From contig OU015568.1 in NCBI GenBank assembly GCA_907165135.1, forward strand, positions 8,130,501 through 8,194,500: 64,000 nucleotides of DNA, in the 5' to 3' direction. Below are positions 56,722 to 64,000 of this stretch, piece by piece. The position numbers and the translations under genes are program-made. Under the pieces are notes generated by a model. It searched no databases. It worked only from the letters and a program-made list of their open reading frames with translations, and had not been told where the DNA came from. Positions within the stretch are counted from its first letter, which is position 1, and each line of letters opens with the position of its first letter. This DNA comes from Oikopleura dioica (lineage: Eukaryota; Chordata; Appendicularia; Copelata; Oikopleuridae).

Positions 56722-57634
56722 ATGGCTGACAAAAAAGTGATCTCCGTGATTTCTAGAATGGTTCGGCTGAAAAGCGTCATTCTCGAAGTTACACGGAAGT
56801 CCCGTTCGCGAAAGACCGAAAGGTCCGGAAACTTACGGTCGGAGCGCTCCCGAACTGATCGACGAAACCGCCCTCGAGATCGACCACCGAGCCGAGCCCG
56901 ACGATCCAAAACTCCACGCCGAAAGACTCCGCCACGACGATCCGAAACACCGCGACGAAAGACTCCCCCACGATCGAAATCACCACCAGATGAGTCAGAC
57001 ATCGATATCTCGTCCGACGATGGATTATCTCCAACCTGGTCGCCCGGCAGTTACACGCCACGACTAGTCATCGACGAATCTGCGCCAACTCCGGTTCTTC
57101 CAGCGAAAGAAAATCTTCCGCCGCCTCCACCTCCACCAAAAAAAGGTTGAAGCGCCCCGTGAACCGCGACCAGACGAAATCGAAGTAACGCGCGTCGTTG
57201 AAAGCGACCCAGAGTCCGACGAAGATGAAATCCCCAAAGTCATCGCTGACTATCTTCGACAAGAAGAGCGGCGAAAACGACGAGCGGCCCGACGAGCTCA
57301 CCTCCGGCGAAAGAAAATAAACGCAAAAATCCTTGGCTCCGCAATCGAAGGCCAGGATGTTCGACGAATCCAGCGCACGCCGGAAGCTGCTCTGGAATGC
57401 CACCGACGAATTACCCAGCTCCTCAAGCTGATCAAACACCATGGTACCAAAAATCGACTCCACTCCAAAGTATTCTGGTCGACTGAAAAATCGCTCCCAC
57501 TACGAACTTTGATGAAGAGGCTCTCCGTTGGCCCATACATGTCGCTGTACCATAACTTCGTCTCCAGCCTTGACCAGAGCTACACTGCCAAGAAGAACAA
57601 GCTCGAAACCGCGAAGAACACTGCCCGACAGTAG
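56722..57634 (+). CDS. third retrotransposon ORF, Arg/Ser- and Pro-rich, unknown
   Basis: The part after ATG 56722 is very basic (SRSRKTERSGNLRSERSRTD) with repeats of TPRRKTPPR, then an acidic Ser stretch (DESDIDISSDDGLSP) and a PPPPPPP run. The frame stops after an A7 run (57138-57144). With six A it would continue in a long open frame: VEAPREPRPDEIEV, RQEERRKRRAARRAHLRRKK, then LLKLIKHHGTKNRL and a helical end, stop 57632-57634. No membrane segment or signal peptide is seen, so it is not an ordinary env protein. It may bind nucleic acid. Confidence 0.6.
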
Positions 57635-57650
57635 CAGCTCTCGAAAATGA

Positions 57651-57662
57651 CAGAGGGGACTA
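57651..57662 (+). other. polypurine tract
   Basis: CAGAGGGGACTA lies directly before the 3' LTR, the place where plus-strand synthesis is primed. Confidence 0.6.
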
Positions 57663-58098
57663 TATTAGTGTCCGGATTTCCACCTGTGTGAAAGTCCTCC
57701 ACCTATCATTTCCGAGTCCTCCGACTCTCTCACACCGAGCCTGCCGCGTGAATCTTCCTTGACCGCGGATTGGCCCCCGCCCGCCTACGCTCTCAAGATA
57801 CCCACTGCCAGCGACGCCGATTTCTTCACTCATCCACGCACCTTCGCAAGAAGCGGAGCTCCCTGCTTTTTATCGGCGAAATGCCACTGTACTTAGAGAC
57901 CAAATACAGAAGCTGTGCATAATAAAGAGATTACCGCGGGTTAGAACCCTACTATGTTATTATTGAGTAAAAAGAGACCGATTTAAGGGACGGTCATTAA
58001 TGTTAGTGATGCTAGTTTTATATTCCTCGGCAAAGGGCGAGTAGCTCTACCCGGTAACGGCACAATATTCTAGCTCCCCGGTTATGCGGACACTAACA
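57663..58098 (+). repeat. 3' LTR, 436 bp
   Basis: Same length and, as read, same sequence as the 5' LTR. It is followed by TATG, the target duplication, and then the remaining PWWP-gene exon. Confidence 0.95.
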
Positions 58099-59149
58099 TA
58101 TGGAATTGGGGGACATGGTCGGTGCAGCGTATCCGAAGAACGACAAATTCGAGTATTATTACTACGAAGGAAGGAGGATCAAAATTGTAGTTATGAATAA
58201 GATAAAAAATCAATTTTTGATCTGACTAAAAGGTCTGGTAAAGGAAGTCAACGCCGAAAAGACAATGGTCGTCGTCCACTTCTCTCGATTCTGCCGCGGC
58301 ACGGCCGAATATGTCGCCGAAAAACGACACTGACAACATCGAAGAAGCCCGACAAGGATACGTCTACTTCCACCTGAAGAAGGAGCACATCGTTGTCAAG
58401 GCTCCAACGACGAGAAAAGATGAAGTCTTCAAGGTGAAAGATGACAACATCGCCGAGACTTTGCGCGCCGCTCAATTGAACTGGAAGCTCAAAGTTGCCA
58501 AGGTACTGGAAGAAAGTAGCTTCTGCTCATAACTGGTATTCTAGATCAGTGAAGATGAGGAGGCAATCAAAACGGCGCAAAGTGAGCTGAATTTGCTCGA
58601 GTCGCAGAAAGATGTTCTGAACTACGCTTCTGGGTAAGTTTCTTTTCTTGTTCTTTTGCTTTGATCATCGATTCTAGCACTCGAAAACGCACCCGCCAAG
58701 ACGCCAAGTTCTAGGCTTAACTTTATCTCTCTGCTCTTTCTTCCTAGCTCTTTTATCATTGTGAAAGAGATTCTTTCTCTAGCTGTAACTGCCTGACTAA
58801 TAAAAAATGTTTTGAGTTTCCTTCTCCGGCTGAGAGGAGCTTAAATTATGAAAAATACAAATTTGCTTGTGTGATAATTTCAATGCGTATATGTTTATTA
58901 TTTCATATTCAAAGATTTTTCTATCTAAATGGGAAATATTTGTACAGGAGAGGTGCTGCAACAAGTGTAGGTTTAAAAGTGATTTAAGCTTGGTGAGGTC
59001 GATCAAGTTGGGGCATATTCCAGTACCATCGGTTTGAGTAAGTTTCTTAAAAAAATAGTTAAAATAAGCAAAGAATTCATGTCGTGAAACGTCGCTAGAC
59101 AAGATTTGTATTTTTCGAGCTAGAATCTTAAGCATTTCTAAACATGCTT

Positions 59150-60067
59150 TTGGAATGTAGCGGATGGCTCACCTCGTTCTGTAAATTTTGCATAGAACTC
59201 GAGGCATTCACTGCCAGTACAGCATTGTCGACAAGTAGCAGCGCTGGATCCTTTTCTCGGGGTCATTTACTGTCAATAGGAATTCCCTGGACATGCGCTA
59301 ACGGCCCTGACAGCGGAAGGCGTCCCGTGTGGTTTGCAGCCCGTAATCAGTAATTTTAAGCTATCAGATTTCTAAGGGCGGCGCTTATCTAATTTGAATT
59401 TTATGACCGGAACCTGACAGGTTGCACTGATCGTTAGGCTTTGGCTTTTTAGCCCAACCGTTCATTCGTTTGTTCGAGACACAAGCTTTGTTCTGCTTGC
59501 AGCCGACTTCGTACTAAATTAAAAAATCCACGTAAGATATTTTTACGAGTAATTTTCTCTTACCTGTGTCGGGGCGCCATTTTGAGTTCGCATCGTCAAC
59601 GAACAGAATGTATTTTCGGGACATTCAAATGCAGTGGAATCGGCAAGGCAGCCAGCGAGGTCTTTTGTGTTGCAAGAAACGCACTACAATAATAAAGCAA
59701 TAATAAGAATATTATTGCTTGTTCTTTTTGTTACCATAGTTGCACCGCTTCCAGCTGATCGTCCAGAATCTTTTGGCTTCTGGGCTGCTCTCTTAGTCGT
59801 AGCTTTGGTGGTTGTAGGTTTTGGAGTTGTAGTCGTAGTTGTCGTTGTTGTCGTAGACGTTGTAGTAGTCGAGGTTGTTGTGGTTGAAGTTGTGGTTGTC
59901 GGAGCAGCAGTAGTCGTTTTCTTCTTGTTGTTCTTCTTCTCCCTTGCTGCTTTTTTAGCAGCTTTCCTCTCGGCCGCTTTTTGTGCTCTAATCGCATCTC
60001 GCTCTTCTTTCGAAAGACCCTGAGCTGCGACAGCTAAAGCGAGATTCAAAACAACAAAAAGTCTCAT
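59150..60067 (-). CDS. secreted Lys/Thr-rich protein with Ly6-like Cys domain
   Basis: ATG 60067 gives a signal peptide (MRLFVVLNLALAVAAQ), a Lys/Ala-rich helix (RKAAKKAAREKKNNKKK) and a long Thr run typical of O-glycosylated mucin-like stalks. After a GT-AG intron comes CVSCNTKDLAGCLA, then FECPENTFCSLTMRTQNG. The next exon has YEVGCKQNKACVSN and PNDQCNL. Downstream on the same strand CRQCCTGSECLEF (about 59,190-59,230) would supply the closing C-C motif. Cysteine spacing resembles the Ly6/uPAR fold. Exons left of about 59,400 are not resolved, and the 3' end may extend to about 58,900. A matrix or house protein is possible. Confidence 0.6.
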
Positions 60068-61408
60068 AGCTCTTTTCTATTAATTCAAGTACTTTTTACT
60101 CTTTCAGAATTTGAAAGTCTGCGTTTTTAACGCGCTGCAGCGGGCTTTTTGCGCGTAAAAATAGCGCCATCTAGTCTAAGCGCGCACGCCACCTGATACA
60201 TTCGGATAATTGATAGAACCGATGATTTATCTCTTTTCTCTAGTCTTGTTCCGGAAGTGTTCATTATGGAGGTTTATCTGAGACGATCAGGATAAGAGGA
60301 GACTTCAGTGGAGTACCTTCAGTCGTCATTCTTTCGGAAAGACGGTTTCGGTGCTTTTTGGAAATATAAATTAACGGAAAAAAATGCTCTTTTTACATGC
60401 AAAATGGACAACATCTAGGCTTTTTATTAGCAAGAAAAGGTATATCTTCCGAATTGTAAACTTGATAGAAAATTTTGACTAAATTAACAATAAATTAACG
60501 AGTTTTCTGAATGAAAGTATGCTTTTTCGTTGATCAAAAATGACTTTCATGAAGAGGTTATGTAAGAATTCTGAAGGGATGCTCTAAGGTACTCGGAAAA
60601 CTCTCTCGAAATGTGAAATATCTCTGTTTAATAAGTGGTTGCAGTAAAGTGGTTGAATGGCAGCCTTGATCCGGCCTAACTGCGGTTGTACTCTTATCCG
60701 ACTTGCGATGTTTGGATAGTCGTAAAGGGTCACGAAAGGATTGTACCGGCCGTAAGAGATAAGCTCCCTTGAAATTTCCCTTTTATCGTAGCCCCTCTCC
60801 TTAGTTACACAACGTTTACCAGGAATTTAGGAACAGCCTCCTTCAGACGCCAGATAAAATCTTTTAAAGATTTTAATGTTTACAATTTGCGGCTTGCTAA
60901 ACAAGAATTAGGGATTTGTAATTTCTGGCTCGACTAGCACAGGGGAAGAGTCTTTTAGAAGAAAACATCTTTTTCGTAGAAAAATCAAGCGGAGCTTGTA
61001 AGAGGAGATGATTAGCAGCACTTTCACACGCGATAACGGATGTCAAGCGATGCAATTTTATGACTCGGTCATTTGATTAATGCGCTTTCGAAGAGCTTCT
61101 AAGCCCCCGTGGCCGTCCACGGCAAAACCTCTCAATCATTGTTTAGTGAAAACATAAAATTAGCTTGTTCCTTTTCACTCCAAAAATGTTCTTTGAATTC
61201 TTCCATGCATTTGGAAATGGAGTTTGTTGATTAGGCTCCGAATAAGACCCTGAGAGAGGCTCTGAATCATCGTTTTTTCTCGAGTGTTTTCGGTAATAAT
61301 TTTAGAACATGTTACATGTGCATTAGTAGGATTTTCCGTTACGTCACAGTCTACGTCAAGAGCTAGAAATTCTAGTCATGAAATGCTCAAACCTGAGTTA
61401 TTAAGACA
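60068..61408. other. intergenic, nothing recognised
   Basis: About 1.3 kb with no convincing ORF, RNA gene or repeat. A short GCGCGC-type tract lies near 60,180 next to the start of the secreted protein gene. Confidence 0.4.
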
Positions 61409-62784
61409 ATGATACTGTTGTTTCGAAATCGGGTTCAACCTACAAGCAGAAGATATCTCTCCGTCTCCATCCCATTTCTTAATCCCTACTCGATCCTCGG
61501 AATCACACCTGGTGCCTCCAAAAAAGAAGTCAAAAACGCCTACCGAAAAAAGGCAAAAGAATGCCACCCAGATCTGCATCCCGGCGACGAGAAGAAAGCC
61601 GCCGAGTTTATAAAAGTTCAAGAAGCATATGAAAGCATACAAAACGGAACTGCCTCGACAGCTGGTGCTTCACCCGGATCATCAACGAGCCAGAGGATGA
61701 GGGAACAAAAGAGCTGGGCCGATAGGGGATTCGGAAGTCAGCAACAGCGAGAAGGCTTCGATTTTGAGTATAATTATAGACAGAGGATGAAGGCGAGAGC
61801 AGAATGGGAGAGGGATAGGTTTCTTGAATGAAAATTGTCTGTTTCTTGTAAGCTAAAAAGTAAAACTCTTGTGTTTCATTAGAGCAAATACTTTTAAGCA
61901 CTATTTTTGGTTAAAGTCTTTTGCGGTTTGAATTAGGCCTCTGAAAAACCGAAAAATCTATTGCTGCAACAAGGTTTTGTTCCAACAGAAAAATCCTTGA
62001 ATATTTGGAATGATTTTTTAATTTGAAAACCTGCTGAAGAATCAAAAAGGAACGTGAAGCACGAGGCGACGAGCACGCTTACCAACACCACGCGCGATGG
62101 TCGCAAGATGCAGGATACGGAGAGTACGACAAAGATTTCAGCCATTATCAGCGGAACGAATTCCGAGGCCATCGGCAGAATTTCAAACGATATGATTACG
62201 AAAGCGACGAGTTTAGGAGACGAGCTCAACGTGTCCGTGAAAATTTATACAAAAACGATCAGTATGCTGGCCACGATCAAGCTTACAGGGACAGACAGGA
62301 CGAGTGGGCGGCGCAGAGAAAGGCGGAGTTTGAGAAGCTGTTTCAGACGAGGACTGAAGAAGCGGTCAATGAATCGAGAGAAAGAGAGCAAGAATTAAAA
62401 GGAAAGCTTCAAAATTGTTTTATATCCAACTTACTCTTATTGTTCATCATTCATTATGAAGCCTTCAAAGCCCAATTATCAAAAATCTTTTTCATATTTT
62501 CGCTAATATTCTTCGCTGTCTCCGCAAATAATTACATGGAGATGCGGGAAAGAATAGCGAACGAAGAGTTTTACTGTCAATCTCAAAATAAGTTCCAAAA
62601 CGGCGATTTATCAAACTTCAACGCGCACACTCGTCGTCATCTACAACGGCTTCAATCACCCCACCAACAAGCCGAAGAGGAACAACTTGCGCCCGATCAA
62701 GAAGCGATTCTAGCCGTCTTAGAAGAAAACTCGAAAATGCTAAAAGCAAAAGACAGTGTGGGGCTCACGAGCTCAAAGTACTGA
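61409..62784 (+). CDS. DNAJC4-like J-domain membrane protein
   Basis: The Arg-rich start (MILLFRNRVQPTSRRY) may be a mitochondrial leader. The J domain follows: NPYSILGITPGASKKEVKNA and HPD in CHPDLHPGDEKKAAEF, then VQEAYESIQNG. The first frame stops at 61831, but a second exon from 62050 (EREARGDEHAYQHHARW) has matching Arg/Glu/Tyr-rich composition. It continues to one membrane segment (LSKIFFIFSLIFFAVSA) and NYMEMRERIANEEF, stop 62782-62784. J domain first, then coiled coil, one TM and a C-tail, is the DNAJC4 layout. No GT donor in the right phase exists. GA donors fit: CTT|GAATGA at 61829, or AGG|GATAGG at 61820. Confidence 0.65.
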
Positions 62785-63009
62785 CTCGATCCTTTTTTCA
62801 AAAATAAATATGATTCATCTAAAAGGAAATTGACCCAGAAGTTGTCTATTTTTATTTCTTGTTCATAGAGAATCAGTTTTGTTTGCAAAAAATGGCTGAA
62901 TCTGAAAATGGAAGGGAAGGTTTATGAACATAACTAATGTATTATGTAAAGATGGTCTATCTCTAGAGCAGAGCTGTTATCTCAAAAGTTAATAAAATAA
63001 CCTGAAAAG

Positions 63010-63255
63010 AAAACTTCAAAGGACACGCTCATTTCGGCGAAAATCTCGTCGGGCGAAGAAGGAAACACTCAAGCCCTTTCTAAACACGCCAACGGAGAAG
63101 CAAAACATCGGCAATTTACGTACACTTGAAGATGGACGATCAAATAAATCGAATAACGTGTCAGATAAACCGGAGGCACCAGCGGTATTGCAGCGCACAG
63201 TTTCGATCAGACGGAAAAAGAAAAATGCGCAACAAACCGAGGGTTTGTCAATATT
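63010..63255 (+). CDS. basic exon of an unidentified gene
   Basis: The frame RTRSFRRKSRRAKKETLKP, continuing to PEAPAVLQRTVSIRRKKK, is open and coding-like, with several R-x-x-S sites. A preceding AG acceptor (CTGAAAAG) and a following GAGG|GTTTGT donor would make it an internal exon. An upstream ATG exon (MAESENGRE, 62,892) is a possible partner, but the phase does not fit with GT. It ends about 190 bp before XPNPEP1. Confidence 0.3.
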
Positions 63256-63443
63256 TACGCTCAAAAGCAAATTTACACGGACTTGTTTTATTTTTCAACT
63301 TCTCTCTTTCACTGCCACTCCTTCTGATTTCCTAATTCAAAAACCACTATCAAGAGAAATAACATTGATTGAATTACTGACTGCTCAGATTATGTTTCTT
63401 CAGAACAATAATGAACCGGTTAATTTATTCAGTTACTCGCAGA

Positions 63444-64000
63444 ATGACGCTTTTGGCAGCAGCGAGAAAGCATCTCACACAGGTAAAGCTCGAAAATCCA
63501 ACCATTTTTCTATCTAAAACTTCAGTGCGATGCTTTCATCCAACAAACCGATGACGCTCATGGCTCTGAATACACCGCTCCATGTGATAATCGACGACCC
63601 GCTGTTTCTGGCTTCACTGGATCCGCCGGTACCGCTGTCTTTACAAAGGATAAGGCTTGCTTGTGGACCGATGGTCGCTACTTTCTCCAGGCTAATCAGG
63701 AGCTCGATGGAGATTGGACGCTCATGAAGGATGGCATTTCTGGAACTCCTTCTATCGAGGACTGGCTTATTGAAACTCTTCCTCAAGGTACCCTCTTTTA
63801 TCTTCATTTCTGTTATGAATCCGTAGGCTCTACTGTCGGTTGCGATGGCTGGTGCACTAGATACAACGGTTTTCTGAAATACAAGTCCAAATTCGAGTCC
63901 CGCAACTTGAAATTCGCAACTGTTGCCAACCCAATCGATGCTGCATGGACTGATAAGCCAGAACGCCCCGCTGGAGAGCTCGAAATTATGCAAGTCGCCC
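63444..64000 (+). CDS. XPNPEP1: Xaa-Pro aminopeptidase 1 (N-terminal part)
   Basis: ATG 63444, directly after CTCGCAG|A, gives MTLLAAARKHLTQ. A GT-AG intron then leads to CDAFIQQTDDAHGSEYTAPC, SGFTGSAGTAVFTKDKACLW, TDGRYFLQANQELDGDWTLM and ISGTPSIEDWLIETLPQG. The next exon has SKFESRNLKFATVANPIDAA and WTDKPERPAGELEIM, where the window ends. These match the N-terminal creatinase-like domain of cytosolic aminopeptidase P, which removes residues ahead of Pro. The metal-binding catalytic domain lies outside the window. Confidence 0.9.

Larger units (their letters stand above)
49829..58098 (+). mobile_element. full-length Ty3/gypsy LTR retrotransposon (Tor-like), 8,270 bp
   Basis: Two LTRs of 436 bp, identical as far as read by eye, flank gag, pol and a third ORF. 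The target duplication TATG is at 49825-49828 and 58099-58102. RT, RNase H and integrase are all open. A primer site follows the 5' LTR and a purine tract precedes the 3' LTR. Reverse transcriptase and the integrase-last order place it in Ty3/gypsy. In Oikopleura such elements are called Tor; that name is an inference here. The identical LTRs imply a recent, possibly polymorphic insertion. Confidence 0.95.
49080..58714 (+). pseudogene. PWWP-domain protein gene, split by an LTR retrotransposon
   Basis: ATG 49080 follows GATTTTAG. The first exons encode a PWWP-like domain: YFGDVVLARN, SSQSIWWIARIDF and WPVFFYGTHETTWLSERDQL. The third exon runs to KVKDM (ending 49828) and is then cut by the retrotransposon, whose first bases give an in-frame TAG. 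Directly after the element and a TATG duplication the same exon continues (MELGDMVGAAYPKNDKFEYY). It goes on through an intron to LVKEVNAEKTMVVVHFSRF, EEARQGYVYFHLKK, KTAQSELNLLESQK and TRKRTRQDAKF, stop 58712-58714. One A must be dropped from the run at 58320-58324. The intact gene would be a chromatin-associated protein. In this haplotype it is truncated unless the element is spliced out. Confidence 0.75.

Noticed and set aside
59634-60023. Plus-strand Val-rich ORF
   Set aside because: It is the antisense of the Thr run and Lys-rich head of the secreted protein.
60640-60800. Possible structured RNA gene
   Set aside because: No tRNA, snRNA or spliced-leader features could be recognised.

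Overview
The window is nuclear DNA from a very compact animal genome, most probably the larvacean tunicate Oikopleura dioica or a close relative. The evidence is the combination of very short introns (many 30-60 bp), genes packed tens to hundreds of bases apart on both strands, several starts of the form AG|AATG that fit spliced-leader trans-splicing, operon-like gene spacing, a chordate gene set (afadin, SPATA4, METTL22, COG8, PCCA, SCLY, DCAF13, TAF5) and a Ty3/gypsy retrotransposon of the kind called Tor in this species. The organism call is an inference; no search was run.

Layout. 1-2.8 kb: the tail of one gene and two small secreted-protein genes. 3.06-5.07 kb: a foldback-like repeat with inverted ends, two GCGAAA minisatellites and a long inner palindrome. 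5.2-7.2 kb (-): an SLC22-type transporter with a hAT-like MITE at an exon edge. 8-11.1 kb (+): a multi-domain C-type lectin whose first intron holds a second MITE. 11.5-13.1 kb (+): a heparan sulfate 3-O-sulfotransferase. 13.3-14.4 kb (-): a CRAL-TRIO lipid-transfer protein. 15.7-17.8 kb (-): an SLC38-type amino-acid transporter. 18.8-19.6 kb (+): a possible DysF-domain protein. 19.7-22.1 kb (-): TAF5. 23.6-25.9 kb (+): COG8. 26.6-29.1 kb (+): PCCA. 29.4-31.0 kb (+): selenocysteine lyase. 31.1-39.0 kb (+): afadin, with a MITE and a nested ORF in introns. 39.6-42.6 kb (+): a dsRBD-DZF protein with an antisense gene nested in one intron. 42.8-44.1 kb (+): SPATA4. 44.2-46.1 kb (-): a two-pore K+ channel. 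46.4-58.7 kb (+): a likely operon METTL22, DCAF13, PWWP protein; the PWWP gene is split by an 8.27-kb LTR retrotransposon with apparently identical LTRs. 59.2-60.1 kb (-): a secreted Lys/Thr-rich Cys protein. 61.4-62.8 kb (+): a DNAJC4-like J protein. 63.4 kb to the end (+): the start of Xaa-Pro aminopeptidase 1.

Two patterns cut across genes. First, in at least seven places the conserved reading frame can only be joined by an intron that begins GA rather than GT, usually AG|GAA(A/G)G, and ends AG. Second, six coding regions lose frame by exactly one base, in five of them inside a run of four or more identical bases; these look like homopolymer errors in the assembly rather than decayed genes.

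Exon coordinates were read by eye from frame, homology and splice signals. Gene ends are firm where a stop is quoted; internal exon limits are approximate unless given.
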